Below, in pieces: positions 28,045-37,502 of a DNA stretch of 64,000 nt (within the stretch, counting starts at the first letter, position 1; the number at the start of each line of letters is the position of its first letter). A model generated the notes under the pieces. It ran no database searches. It saw only the letters and a list, made by a program, of their open reading frames with translations, and was not told where the DNA came from. Made by a program: the position numbers and the translations under genes. The DNA comes from Rhodocytophaga aerolata. GTDB lineage: Bacteria > Bacteroidota > Bacteroidia > Cytophagales > 172606-1. Location of the stretch: assembly GCF_030503435.1 (NCBI RefSeq), contig NZ_JAUKPO010000012.1:124001-188000 (forward strand), given 5' to 3'.

Positions 28045-30336
28045 TTACTCCATCAGCTTTTTAACTTCTTTTTCATTGATGACCACCGCATACTTTTTGC
28101 GTAACTCCTCAATCCACTGTTTTTCTAAATAGGTTTGGTAATCGGAAATAACCTGGCCACGGGCTTCTTCAAGGGTTTTGGCTCTGGGTTGTTCCACACT
28201 GGCCACTTCAATGTAAATTACCCGGCCATTCTGATTTAGTGTATACGAACCAGGTTTCCAGTCTATGTTATCCACATATGCATTATCTCCTTTCTGAAAA
28301 ACGCCTTCTGTAATCTCCAGATTTAATGGTTTGCGGGCATTTACTACTTTTTCAATAGCTGTTTTGGAGGTAGATGTAATACCAACTGCTACCCTACGGT
28401 TTTTTTGCCGGTCTGTTTTGGATATGGGCTTGAAGCGTCCAAAGTCTTTTACTACGATGCGGGTAATGTCCACGCCGTTTTCTACCAGGTAGTCGGTAAC
28501 CGCTTGTGCCCGTTCTGCAGAAACACTTTCATTCTCCCGGATATCGGCATATCCAGATACCTCCAACAGTAAGTTTTTGTCCTGAGCCATAGCCTTGGCC
28601 AGGTTATCTAATTTTGCCTGGTGATCGCTGTTAAGTTTGCCAACGCCGCTATCAAAATAAATATCCTGGAAGGTAACTTCTTTTACCGGATATGATTTTT
28701 TCTTCAGCAACGTTTTTACTTCTGCTAACACTTCCGCGCTTGCGGCATTGTATACCGTAGCTGTTACGCGTTTACCCCACTGATAAGCAGTACGGTTGTT
28801 TTCATAATAGTTTTTATAGCCAGTCGTGTCAGTTAAAGAACGGGACCATACTTTATCTTCCATCCGCTGAAAGAGCAACATGCCATCCCGGTATTCTTTT
28901 ACCAGATATTTGTATTGCGGGTATTTTTGCTCCAGGTGTTTTTTCTCATACTCCATAATACTCTGATTAACAAAATCAGTATAGAGCATTTTCATGTAAT
29001 AAGCTGCCGTTAGATTGGGTTTAGCCTGCTGGTTCTTTTGCACATAAGCAAAAAAGTCGCCCAAGGTATATTTCTGTTTAAGAATAGTAAACAGGGTTTT
29101 CTGCAGATCTTTGCTATCGGTAGCATAGGTCCACTGGCCGGCCGGTAGCGCATTGGTGGCACTTTTCTCGGCTAAGGCATATACTTTGGGCTGCTCCACA
29201 AACGCGTTTTCTGTCTTCAGCCGCTTTAGTAATAATGTTCGGTTAAGCTCTGAACGGGAGTCCCGGGTAACTTTCTGGCGAAGAGAAGTTTCCAAATCTT
29301 CAAAAGGTTCAAGCCCGGTTTTTTCTACTAATTTGATAATATGCCATCCATACGGTGTAAGTACTGGCCGGGAATACTCTCCAGCATTTTTCAAGGCAAA
29401 AGCCGCTTCCTCGAATGCAGGGATCATACTGCCGGTGGTGAAAGGAGGAAGTACTCCGCCTTTGGTTTTAGAACCGGCATCTTCTGAAAATTGCATGGTC
29501 AGCTGGTTCCAATCTTCTCCCTTTTGCAAACGGCTGTATATTTCATCTATCTTTTGCTTGGCCGCTGTCGCATCTTCTACTGGTGCCTCCGGGTTAGTCC
29601 TGACCATAATATGAGCCGTTTTTATTTTACCCTGTGAAGGACGGCGGTCGATTACTTTTATTAAATGATACCCAAACTTGGTGCGTACTGGCTGTGATAT
29701 TTGTCCGGCAGGCGTTTGGTAGGCGGCATCCTCAAAAGGATATACCATTTGCAGGGCTGTAAAATAGCCCAGATCCCCTCCATTAGAGGCTGCCGAAGGG
29801 TCCTGAGAGTTTTCTTTCGCCAGCGTTGTAAAATCAGTGCCTTGCATAGCCTTCTGACGGATGTCCGTTATTTTCTGATAAGCAGCCAGTGTGTCTTTCG
29901 GATCGGCATCTTCGGGCAAACTAATTAAAATATGGCTGGCATGTATTTCTTCTTTCAGGCGGTCGTACGCTTGTTTTACCAGGCTGGTGGTAATGCTGCT
30001 GTCCTGTAAGTACGGCTCTGCTAGTTGCTGCTTATAGCCGCCTAGTTCCTGATTGAACGAATCCAGGGTATCTAATCCCAGGCTTTCAGCTTCCAGTACT
30101 TTGAGCCGGAAGTTTACATACAAATCCAAATACTGTTGAAGACTTTCCTGAGCAGGCAAACTATCGGCTACTGCATTTTTATCATACACATATTTAAATT
30201 CGGAACTGTAAATGGGTGTATTTCCTACGGTAGCTATTACTGGATCTTTGGAAGAGGAAGCTTGTTGGTTTACTTTACATCCACCTGTGGCAACAAGACA
30301 AGCCAGTAAGGCCAGGCATGTGTTTCTATTCATCAT
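28045..30336 (-). CDS. Lipoprotein peptidylprolyl isomerase with two parvulin domains and an inserted OmpA-like domain
   Basis: A 763-residue lipoprotein foldase. Order: lipobox ATGGC (Cys20), SurA N-like helices 33-125, parvulin 1 about 133-231 (ASHILISLPED, SNGGDLGYF, FGYHLIKVID), parvulin 2 about 239-340 (TAHIMVRT, SKTKGGVLPPF, YGWHIIKLVE), helical region to 540, an OmpA-C-like domain about 553-653 (FQDIYFDSGVGKL, GYADIRENESVSAERAQAV, KNRRVAVGI), then a SurA-like tail about 670-763 (EGVFQKGDN, DYQTYLEKQWIEELRKKYAV). In the homologues I remember the helical region runs straight into the tail, so the OmpA part looks inserted. It would bind peptidoglycan, holding the foldase near the wall. 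First of the foldase block. Confidence 0.88.
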   Translation of the reverse strand: MMNRNTCLALLACLVATGGCKVNQQASSSKDPVIATVGNTPIYSSEFKYVYDKNAVADSLPAQESLQQYLDLYVNFRLKVLEAESLGLDTLDSFNQELGGYKQQLAEPYLQDSSITTSLVKQAYDRLKEEIHASHILISLPEDADPKDTLAAYQKITDIRQKAMQGTDFTTLAKENSQDPSAASNGGDLGYFTALQMVYPFEDAAYQTPAGQISQPVRTKFGYHLIKVIDRRPSQGKIKTAHIMVRTNPEAPVEDATAAKQKIDEIYSRLQKGEDWNQLTMQFSEDAGSKTKGGVLPPFTTGSMIPAFEEAAFALKNAGEYSRPVLTPYGWHIIKLVEKTGLEPFEDLETSLRQKVTRDSRSELNRTLLLKRLKTENAFVEQPKVYALAEKSATNALPAGQWTYATDSKDLQKTLFTILKQKYTLGDFFAYVQKNQQAKPNLTAAYYMKMLYTDFVNQSIMEYEKKHLEQKYPQYKYLVKEYRDGMLLFQRMEDKVWSRSLTDTTGYKNYYENNRTAYQWGKRVTATVYNAASAEVLAEVKTLLKKKSYPVKEVTFQDIYFDSGVGKLNSDHQAKLDNLAKAMAQDKNLLLEVSGYADIRENESVSAERAQAVTDYLVENGVDITRIVVKDFGRFKPISKTDRQKNRRVAVGITSTSKTAIEKVVNARKPLNLEITEGVFQKGDNAYVDNIDWKPGSYTLNQNGRVIYIEVASVEQPRAKTLEEARGQVISDYQTYLEKQWIEELRKKYAVVINEKEVKKLME

Positions 30337-30550
30337 AAAAATTTATGAAACTAATTGCAATTTTAATGATTTTTGACCGCAATTATTGTTTCAACGAATA
30401 AAATTATTTGATAATCAGCTGTTAGCCGATGTAATATGAAGGCTAAAAATTTTGCTTATGCAAAGAATAATACAGGCATTGAAGGGAAAAGAAGGCTTAT
30501 TTCCACCAATTAATTTCTGCCCGTTGTCAGATGGCATGTATGAAAGCATA

Positions 30551-30594
30551 AAAAAACATCCATGTATGTTTAAGAAAAAACACAAATGGATGTT
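30551..30594 (-). terminator. Likely terminator after the partner-switching operon
   Basis: Stem AACATCCAT (30555-30563) and ATGGATGTT (30586-30594), plus a short inner stem, after the anti-sigma kinase gene. The A-run at 30551-30556 is a T-run on the minus strand. Confidence 0.55.
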
Positions 30595-30634
30595 ATATAA
30601 TTGGTTAGGCCGGAATGATTACCTTGCCAGATGC

Positions 30635-31069
30635 TCACACACGTTCTGGAGCCTGAAAAGGAAGTTCTTTATATAAACGCCAGGTGCTCTGAGTATCTTT
30701 ATATTCTACTTCTACTTTATCCATCAATCGCTTTACCAGCAACAATCCTACGCCACCATTGCGCCCTTCTTTTACCATTTGTTTTAAATCTGGGTGTTTG
30801 TAGCTGGCAAAATCGAAATAAGCTGCTGCCCGGTCTATAATTTCAAAGGTAATTCCGTCTTTTTGATTTTTGATACTCAATTCAATTGAGTCGTCGGCAT
30901 TGCATTTATGGGAATGAATAATAAGGTTAGTGCATACCTCATCCACTGCCAGCACCATCTGGTTAATTTCAACATCTGATAAGGAATAATTCCGCAACAC
31001 ACTGGTAACAAAGTCGCGTATTCCTTTCAGATTTTCTCTGGAGCAGAAAAATTTATAATAGTGGATCAT
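30635..31069 (-). CDS. Anti-sigma regulatory factor type serine kinase (HATPase_c, RsbW/SpoIIAB-like)
   Basis: A 144-residue GHKL ATPase. The N-box is DEVCTNLIIHS at about residues 42-52, the G1 box is IDRAAAYFD (the usual D-x-G is altered to D-R-A), and the G2 box is GGVGLLLVKRLMD. In RsbW-type switches such a kinase phosphorylates the STAS partner and, when free, binds its target. It overlaps the preceding STAS gene by 17 bp, so the two are translationally coupled. No sigma-B-type factor is known in Bacteroidota and none is nearby, so its target is open. It is the last gene of the operon before a hairpin. Confidence 0.88.
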   Translation of the reverse strand: MIHYYKFFCSRENLKGIRDFVTSVLRNYSLSDVEINQMVLAVDEVCTNLIIHSHKCNADDSIELSIKNQKDGITFEIIDRAAAYFDFASYKHPDLKQMVKEGRNGGVGLLLVKRLMDKVEVEYKDTQSTWRLYKELPFQAPERV

Positions 31070-31400
31070 TGACTAACATCCTCGCTTCTTCTTTAGACGG
31101 TACTATGGTCAGTAGTTGATCCAATCCTAGAATCTCAAATACATTCATTACCTTTTCATTTAGACCAAAAAGCAATAAAGAGATATTTTTGTCTTGAAAA
31201 TCCTGAAGATAAGACATAAATACCCCAAGTCCGGCTGAAGATATATAATTTAATTGATTACAATCTATAACAATATTATGTTTACTGGCAGACACAGCCT
31301 CAGCTATCGCTCTATCTAAGACGATAGAAGAGCTAGCATCCAGATCTCCGTTGACAGCGATGATATGCATACTGCCCTCGTGTGAAGTACTGATTTCCAT
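31053..31400 (-). CDS. STAS-domain anti-sigma factor antagonist (SpoIIAA/RsbV-like)
   Basis: A 115-residue single STAS domain, cytoplasmic. The fold is complete: HIIAVNGDLDASSSIVLDRAI, a helix, then NIVIDCNQLNYISSAGLGVFM. The SSAGLG motif at residues 54-59 carries the serine that RsbW-type kinases phosphorylate and SpoIIE-type phosphatases release; Ser55 aligns best with it. It sits 45 bp after the SpoIIE gene and overlaps the kinase gene. With these it forms a partner-switching unit, in which the dephosphorylated STAS protein sequesters the kinase. Confidence 0.9.
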   Translation of the reverse strand: MEISTSHEGSMHIIAVNGDLDASSSIVLDRAIAEAVSASKHNIVIDCNQLNYISSAGLGVFMSYLQDFQDKNISLLLFGLNEKVMNVFEILGLDQLLTIVPSKEEARMLVNDPLL

Positions 31401-31445
31401 ATTCAGGTTACCTTACGTAAGTTTCAAAAGAAAGTTACCTTAAAT

Positions 31446-33500
31446 TTAAATAAATTTTAAGAATACAGCCGTATAATCGTCATCCAGATTTTCACTTCCA
31501 CAAAATTGCTGAATCTCCGTTACCAGCAAATGGGTAAACTGCTCTGCCGGCTGCTGAATATGCGTACGCATAAAGTGTAACAGGCGTTCGTAGCCATACT
31601 CCTCCCCACCTGTATTTTTAGCCTCCACAATACCATCTGTATACAACAGCATGGCATCTCCAGAATAATAAATAATCTCCTGTTTACTGATATGCAAAGA
31701 ATAATCCTCACTGCGCAAAATTCCCAACCCCAGGCCCTTATCCTGTAAGTAGTAGACTTCATTATCGCGGAAAGAAAAGTACAAAGTAGGACAATGGCCA
31801 GCCCTGGCATACTGAATCGAATGAAATTCGGTATCGATAAGAAAATAGCTGGCAGTAATAAACTGATTTTTTTCCAGACACCGGCTTAACGCATTATTTG
31901 CATGGCGCAGAAACTCATCCGGATGCAGATTCATTTCTATTAAGCTTTGAAAAACTCCTTTCATTTGTGCCATATGAAAGGCAGCAGACGTACCTTTGCC
32001 TGATACATCGCCTATAATGATCGCTGTTTGGGTATCGGCCATTTTGTAGAAGTCGTAATAATCCCCTCCTACTTCATCCGACGCATGCGAAAAAATACTC
32101 AGCTCAAATTGGTCACTCAGGTTAGTGCAGGTAGGTAAAAGAGATTGCTGTACTTTTTTAGCAATGTTCAATGCTTCCTTATAACGTTCATTTTCTAATG
32201 CATTAGACACTAACCGGAAGTTTTCAATAGCTACCCCAGCCAGGCGGGCAAAAACAGTTACTGTTTCTGCATTTTCATTATCAAAACCATCTTTTTCTTC
32301 TTTTAACAAGGTAAGCATCCCATAATGCTTATTCTGGAAAAGCAAGGGTACTGTCAGCAAAGATTTATAGGGAATAAGCATGGAATCTGTAAACCCGCTT
32401 TTCTTTTTCAAGTTCTTCATTAACGGTACTGTTAGCTGGCGGTGCCCGTTTTTAGCATTCAGGTATTCTTTAATAGCCTGTGTCTGGCTGCGGGAAATGT
32501 TGCGGTTAATAAAAGACTGTATGTTTCCTTTATCGTCAGTTACTTCCAGCCAGGCGGCTTCTGCCAGTGTGGCTTTTACAGTGCCTTCAATCAGGGTTTC
32601 ATATACCTTGGTTTCACTATCGCCCATCTGCAACGACTGGGTAAGTTTCTGAAAATTCAGTAACTCTTCAATCTTCTGTTCAAACACAGAGGTAGTAGGC
32701 AGGTTAAATAAGATCACCAGGATAGAAAACAATGCATAGATGAAAATAAATGTAAACATGGCCAGCATGTATACATTGGCGAAAATATCTACCGAACGTG
32801 CCCTGTCCAGGACGTAATCCCACAGGGTATACATGAAGTAGAGACTGAACAATACGACCAGAATAATCAGCAGTATGCCTTGCCATTTCTCTTTAAAGTT
32901 CAGATAAGCTACCCATCGTAAATTAACAGAAAGGATAAATCCATAGAGAGAAAGGATGCCAAACAAACCCAGAAAAACCGGACCAAACGTATTGGTCTGA
33001 AAAAAATTCAGCAGCAGGCTTGCCAGCAGGCAATATTCAAAAAAATACCAGAAGGTAAGCAGGCCACGGGACTTCTGGTACAAAATCAGTATTTTCCAGA
33101 CGAAAAAAGTCTGGGTAAGGAAGATGGTAATCAGGCCAATATTAACATGATAGAAAATAGTAGAAACCTCCGCATGCTGGGCAAGTAAATTTTCTCCCAA
33201 CAGAAACACCAGAAAACGCATGAGCACCGAAACGAGTACGGTTGTACACCCGGTAACTACGAGCCTGGTAAGCAGGTTGATAAAGGTATCGTCCCGCAGC
33301 TGTCCTACCGTGATGCGGTAATAGAAAAAAATAAAGGCGAGAAAAAGGTTAAGCAGGAGCCCTTTCAGGTAAACTGGCACCCCCAGCGCAGGATAATTAT
33401 TCCATCCTAAAAAATTAAGAAGGTTTACTACCAGTAACAGCAGCCAGCTTACAATATTGACAGAAATAAAAATCTTAACCGCATTGCTACGTGATATCAT
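31446..33500 (-). CDS. Membrane SpoIIE-type PP2C phosphatase with GAF domain
   Basis: A 684-residue sensor phosphatase. Residues 1-270 hold about eight membrane segments (for instance IFISVNIVSWLLLLVVNLL, WQGILLIILVVLFSLYF). A coiled segment (VFEQKIEELLNFQKLTQSLQ) leads to a GAF-like domain at about 285-440. The PP2C_SIG catalytic domain covers about 460-684 with the metal-binding DEVGGDYYDF, IGDVSGKGTSAAFHM, the LLYTDGIVEAKN motif and the final DDDYTAVFL. All acidic metal ligands are in place, so it should be active. It would dephosphorylate the STAS protein encoded next, turning a membrane or cytoplasmic signal into a switch. The stimulus is unknown. Confidence 0.93.
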   Translation of the reverse strand: MISRSNAVKIFISVNIVSWLLLLVVNLLNFLGWNNYPALGVPVYLKGLLLNLFLAFIFFYYRITVGQLRDDTFINLLTRLVVTGCTTVLVSVLMRFLVFLLGENLLAQHAEVSTIFYHVNIGLITIFLTQTFFVWKILILYQKSRGLLTFWYFFEYCLLASLLLNFFQTNTFGPVFLGLFGILSLYGFILSVNLRWVAYLNFKEKWQGILLIILVVLFSLYFMYTLWDYVLDRARSVDIFANVYMLAMFTFIFIYALFSILVILFNLPTTSVFEQKIEELLNFQKLTQSLQMGDSETKVYETLIEGTVKATLAEAAWLEVTDDKGNIQSFINRNISRSQTQAIKEYLNAKNGHRQLTVPLMKNLKKKSGFTDSMLIPYKSLLTVPLLFQNKHYGMLTLLKEEKDGFDNENAETVTVFARLAGVAIENFRLVSNALENERYKEALNIAKKVQQSLLPTCTNLSDQFELSIFSHASDEVGGDYYDFYKMADTQTAIIIGDVSGKGTSAAFHMAQMKGVFQSLIEMNLHPDEFLRHANNALSRCLEKNQFITASYFLIDTEFHSIQYARAGHCPTLYFSFRDNEVYYLQDKGLGLGILRSEDYSLHISKQEIIYYSGDAMLLYTDGIVEAKNTGGEEYGYERLLHFMRTHIQQPAEQFTHLLVTEIQQFCGSENLDDDYTAVFLKFI

Positions 33501-33950
33501 GCACGAAAAGAATAAGTTTTACATATACTTTAAATTCATTTGATAGTAGTTACAAGTTCCGGTTTATGTTGAGCTATGCCTATGTTCCGGGATAGTAACA
33601 GATAAACTCATAATTAATTGTTTACCTGCCACAATTTTGCTATCGCCTTAAGTTGCCTAAAAAAGCTTTGTTAAATCCGGTATTTTGTACAATCCTTTGT
33701 TTGTCAAAGCTTTTGTTCTGCACTATACGGTCCATATTTTACACTTCAGTTGCTGCTTGCTTACAGGCCATTTATTCTGTAATGAAATGCCAGCCCATCA
33801 CTGACCTTTATTGTGCCGCCAAAAATTACAAATACTCTTGTTATCTCCAAGTTTTTCTGCTACTGCCAGAGGTTACATTCCTAGCCAAGTGCCATTAACC
33901 AGCAAAATTACCAAGCAAACACCTACTACTTAAACAAGCATTTTTTCATC
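33501..33950. other. Intergenic region, no supported gene
   Basis: Between the divergent SpoIIE gene and the plus-strand genes. A plus-strand 81-codon ORF at 33653-33898 has no domain and poor protein character. No clear -33/-7 promoter was found. Confidence 0.45.
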
Positions 33951-34034
33951 ATGAAAGAGATAATTATAATCCTGTTTACCATGCTTTTTTACACCATGGT
34001 AGCTTACCTGGAGAGAAATAAAGATACTACATAG
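33951..34034 (+). CDS. Candidate small membrane protein, 27 residues
   Basis: A 27-codon frame, ATG to TAG, encodes a hydrophobic stretch (IIIILFTMLFYTMVAYL) followed by a charged tail (ERNKDTT), the shape of a single-span small membrane protein. It has no homologue that I can name and no clear ribosome site, and lies 84 bp before a lipocalin-like gene. Short frames like this arise by chance, so it is only a candidate. Confidence 0.3.
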   Translation: MKEIIIILFTMLFYTMVAYLERNKDTT

Positions 34035-34118
34035 CTAAACCGGCTCACCTATAGAAAGTAGCCCTTTCCGGATAGGTCCCAGAGACAATGTTCTTTTATT
34101 GTTAATCTTTACTTTTCT

Positions 34119-34505
34119 GTGAAACTTATATTCATTCTGTTTGGCATTTTATTGCTAACGGCACAAACCTGCCAGAAGACTCAGTCAGAATTACCACCTA
34201 CTCTTTTCGGCCACTGGGTACACTCCTTTGAGGAAGACAAACCAGCTATCCAAACTTACCGGCCTGCTTCCTATGCATTCCCGCTAGCCCGAGGCCGGGA
34301 AGGTTTTGAGTTAAAAGAGAACGGTAATTTTGTACTCCATAGCATTGGCCCCGCAGACGGCACAGAACCAATAACCGGAACCTGGAAGTCTACAAGCAAA
34401 AATACCATACAGGTTAGCTTTAACAATGACGGAATGGCACCCTATACCATTCAGCTTATACACATAACCGATTCCCTATTAACATTAAAAAAAATTATTA
34501 ATTAA
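34119..34505 (+). CDS. Lipocalin-like small lipoprotein immediately upstream of M43 protease 2
   Basis: A 128-residue protein from a GTG start, with a hydrophobic leader and a lipobox-like LTAQTC at residues about 13-18. The residue before Cys is Thr rather than the usual Gly/Ala/Ser, so lipid attachment is probable, not certain. The mature domain has GHWVHSFEEDKPA, REGFELKENGNFVLHSIG, GTWKSTSKNTIQVSF and TDSLLTLKKI, the strand pattern of small Bacteroidota lipocalin-like (DUF-type) lipoproteins. It ends 9 bp before the M43 protease, the same layout as 14181-14663 before protease 1. Confidence 0.75.
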   Translation: MKLIFILFGILLLTAQTCQKTQSELPPTLFGHWVHSFEEDKPAIQTYRPASYAFPLARGREGFELKENGNFVLHSIGPADGTEPITGTWKSTSKNTIQVSFNNDGMAPYTIQLIHITDSLLTLKKIIN

Positions 34506-34514
34506 GTATTTATC

Positions 34515-37475
34515 ATGTATACAACACTACTTACCTATGGCAGAGGATTTTTATTGGGGGTAGCCCTTTTTGGCCTACAGCCAGGCTTTGCCCAGGATTC
34601 TCCGCTTCCTCATAAAAAGAATACTAATTTTGGCGAAACAGTTATCCGCAAGTTTGGATCTCCTGCAACGCCTGCTGATAATATTCCTCATTTCGACCCT
34701 GCTCATAAATGTTATACCATGGAAGCCGATGCGTTTCTCAGGCAACGGAACGCCAGAATAGGCACTATAGACGATTTTGAACAGGATTTGCAAAAGAATA
34801 TACAAGTTTATAAAGAAAAACTACGCACCTCCCGCACCCAGGCAGCCATTTACACCATTCCAGTGGTAGTACACGTCATCCATAACGGCGAGCCTGTGGG
34901 AACCGGTCCCAATATTACAGCCGCCCAGGTACAATCCCAGATAGATGTATTGAATGAAGACTTCCGCAGAAAACAAGGTACACCCGGTTTTAATACTAAT
35001 CCTATTGGGGCAGATATAGAAATTGAGTTTGCATTGGCTTTACGCGGACCGGATGGCGCAACATTGGCTGAACCTGGGATACACCGGGTAAATATGGGCA
35101 AAGCTTCCTGGGACAAACAAGACGATCTGGAAAATACGCTAAAACCAAAAACCATTTGGGACCCGGAGAAATACCTCAATATCTGGACGGCTAAATTAGG
35201 TGGTGAAAAAGAAAGCTCATTGGGGTATGCACAGTTTCCTATCCGGTCGGGCCTGCCAGGACTGGATTTATCTGGCTACCCGACAGGTGCTACCACAGAT
35301 GGTGTATTGTTAAATTACCTGGTATTTGGTAGAGGCGGCAATGTAGCTTCCCAGTTTACCGGACGCACGGCTACGCACGAAGTAGGACATTATTTAGGTT
35401 TACGGCACATCTGGGGCGATGACAATGGCGGATGTAATACAGATGATTTTGTAGCAGATACTCCCAAAACCGGAGATAAACACTATGGCTGTGCGAAAGG
35501 CGAAGACACCTGTACCGACCCTGGAAAAGACATGGTCGAAAACTATATGGATTATTCTGACGATGCCTGTGTGAATATATTTACCCAGGATCAGAAAACC
35601 AGAATGCGGACTGTTTTGGAAAAATGCCCACGCCGGAAAGAACTACTTACTTCTACGGTACATATTCCGGTTGGTGGCGGCAACAAACCCATTGCCGATT
35701 TCACAGTTAGCCAGACTGTTGCCTGCGATGGCGCTACTATCCAGTTTACAGACAAGTCATCTGATAATACGACTGGCTGGGCCTGGGAGTTTTTCAACAG
35801 TGATGGTGAGTCGCTGGCTACGTTTAATAATAAAAATGAGAGTATTACTTTTACCGGAGCAGGTACCTATGGCGTACGTCTGATTGCTTCCAACCCAACA
35901 GGCCGCGATACCATTTTCTTCTCCAACTATATTACCATTCTCTCTAACACGAATCTTGCCTTTCCTTTTGCAGAAACAGTGGAAGGCAGTACCAGTACTG
36001 CATTTCCTGACTGGATACCTTACAATCCGGATGGCGACAGAACCTGGCAGTTTTCGGAAGGAAACAGCAGCTTTGGCATAGGCAGCCGCAGTATTTATTT
36101 CGACAACTATAGTGGCGACGAAAAAGATAACCCTTATGGCACAGTAGATGGAATAATGAGTAATTCCATAGATTTATCTGCCAACCGCTTTGCCGAGCTT
36201 AGCTTTGACCTAGCCTATGCCCGCTACAATGCTGACCTGACAGATACCTTAGTCGTTTATTACTCAACTGATTGTGGAAAAACGTTTTCTCCTTTCTGGA
36301 GAAAAGGCGGAAAAGACCTGGCTACAGCCCCAGATGCCGAAAGTAGCTTTGTTCCTACAGATTCTCAATGGAGAAAAGAAACAATATCTCTGGCTTTCCT
36401 CAATGGCCAAACCGATGTGTACTTAGCTATTGCAAACCGCTCTGGCTGGGGTAACAATATTTATTTGGATAATATAAATGTACAAGTTCCGGCTCCTACT
36501 CAAAAACCGGTTGCCGCCTTTACAGTAGCTAGCCAAACCGTGTGTGTAGGTACGGCTGTACAATTCAGCGATGTCTCCCAAAATTCACCCAGAGAATGGA
36601 GCTGGACATTCCAGGGAGCTACACCGGCTGCTTCTACCCAACAGCATCCAACCGTAATGTACAATACGCCAGGTACCTATGCTGTAACACTTACTGCGAA
36701 AAATGCCTTAGGAATAGGCACTACTACACAACAGGCATATATTACGGTTACGGCTCAACCTGTATTACAGATTACCGCCAGCAAATCAGCTATTTGCCCG
36801 GATGATGAATTAGAATTGTCTGCTAGTGGCGCAGCTACCTATAATTGGTATGAAGGAAACACCTTTATTGGAAGTGGTGCCAAAATTACTGTAAAACCCA
36901 TGAAAGATATAGCTTTCCGGGTGGTTGGTATGAATGCAACCGGCTGTGAAGGAAGTGCTACCAAGCAGATAATGGTGAACAGTGCAATCACCAAGCCTAC
37001 CATTGAGATTAGTGCTCCGGCAGATTCTGCTACCGTAACTCTTACTTGCCCGACAACAGCGGACACCTACCAGTGGTTTAAAGATGATGTAGCTATAGCC
37101 AATGCAAGCTCAAAAACCTACAACGTAACTGCCGCAGGAAGCTATTCAGTAAAAGTTACTTCCGGACAGTGCAGCCTGATGTCTAGTGCAGTAGTGCTTA
37201 CCAGCAGCCCTGAAGAAAACATAGCAAAGCAACCGCTAAAACTTTATCCTAACCCAGCTTCCGATGGCCTGACAATAGAACTTCCAACACTAAAGCAGTC
37301 TGTAAAGGTGATGATTTATAATACATTGGGCATGAAGCTGGCTGAATGGGAAGTGGCTCCTCATCAGGCAGATGGTTCCTTACAACTTTCTGTAGCTCAG
37401 TACCCACGTGGTCATTACATGGTGCGGATAACCGGTGAAGGTATACAGTATTCACAGCCTTTTATTAAGCAATAA
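34515..37475 (+). CDS. Secreted M43-family zinc metalloprotease with PKD domains and type IX sorting domain (protease 2)
   Basis: A 986-residue pappalysin-family protease, paralogue of 11797-14163. Order: signal peptide 1-26 (ending PGFAQ), pro-region with KCYTMEADAFLR (Cys66, candidate switch), catalytic domain about 113-370 with HEVGHYLGLRH (His288, Glu289, His292, His298) and Met-turn Met345 in YMDYSDDAC, first PKD about 390-470, a MAM/jelly-roll-like region about 480-655 (FAELSFDLAYARYNADLTDTL), second PKD about 660-740, Ig-like segments, and the type A C-terminal domain (LKLYPNPASDGLTIELP). The type IX signal sends it to the surface. Both have the same pro-region and catalytic core; this one has an extra PKD. 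Confidence 0.94.
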   Translation: MYTTLLTYGRGFLLGVALFGLQPGFAQDSPLPHKKNTNFGETVIRKFGSPATPADNIPHFDPAHKCYTMEADAFLRQRNARIGTIDDFEQDLQKNIQVYKEKLRTSRTQAAIYTIPVVVHVIHNGEPVGTGPNITAAQVQSQIDVLNEDFRRKQGTPGFNTNPIGADIEIEFALALRGPDGATLAEPGIHRVNMGKASWDKQDDLENTLKPKTIWDPEKYLNIWTAKLGGEKESSLGYAQFPIRSGLPGLDLSGYPTGATTDGVLLNYLVFGRGGNVASQFTGRTATHEVGHYLGLRHIWGDDNGGCNTDDFVADTPKTGDKHYGCAKGEDTCTDPGKDMVENYMDYSDDACVNIFTQDQKTRMRTVLEKCPRRKELLTSTVHIPVGGGNKPIADFTVSQTVACDGATIQFTDKSSDNTTGWAWEFFNSDGESLATFNNKNESITFTGAGTYGVRLIASNPTGRDTIFFSNYITILSNTNLAFPFAETVEGSTSTAFPDWIPYNPDGDRTWQFSEGNSSFGIGSRSIYFDNYSGDEKDNPYGTVDGIMSNSIDLSANRFAELSFDLAYARYNADLTDTLVVYYSTDCGKTFSPFWRKGGKDLATAPDAESSFVPTDSQWRKETISLAFLNGQTDVYLAIANRSGWGNNIYLDNINVQVPAPTQKPVAAFTVASQTVCVGTAVQFSDVSQNSPREWSWTFQGATPAASTQQHPTVMYNTPGTYAVTLTAKNALGIGTTTQQAYITVTAQPVLQITASKSAICPDDELELSASGAATYNWYEGNTFIGSGAKITVKPMKDIAFRVVGMNATGCEGSATKQIMVNSAITKPTIEISAPADSATVTLTCPTTADTYQWFKDDVAIANASSKTYNVTAAGSYSVKVTSGQCSLMSSAVVLTSSPEENIAKQPLKLYPNPASDGLTIELPTLKQSVKVMIYNTLGMKLAEWEVAPHQADGSLQLSVAQYPRGHYMVRITGEGIQYSQPFIKQ

Positions 37476-37502
37476 TCATAAATTAAGCTCTTATCACTTG
37501 TG

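Noticed and set aside
30452-30676. 74-codon plus-strand ORF
   Set aside because: Runs through the terminator and overlaps the anti-sigma kinase gene on the other strand; no domain seen.
33653-33898. 81-codon plus-strand ORF
   Set aside because: No recognisable features; likely chance frame in intergenic DNA.
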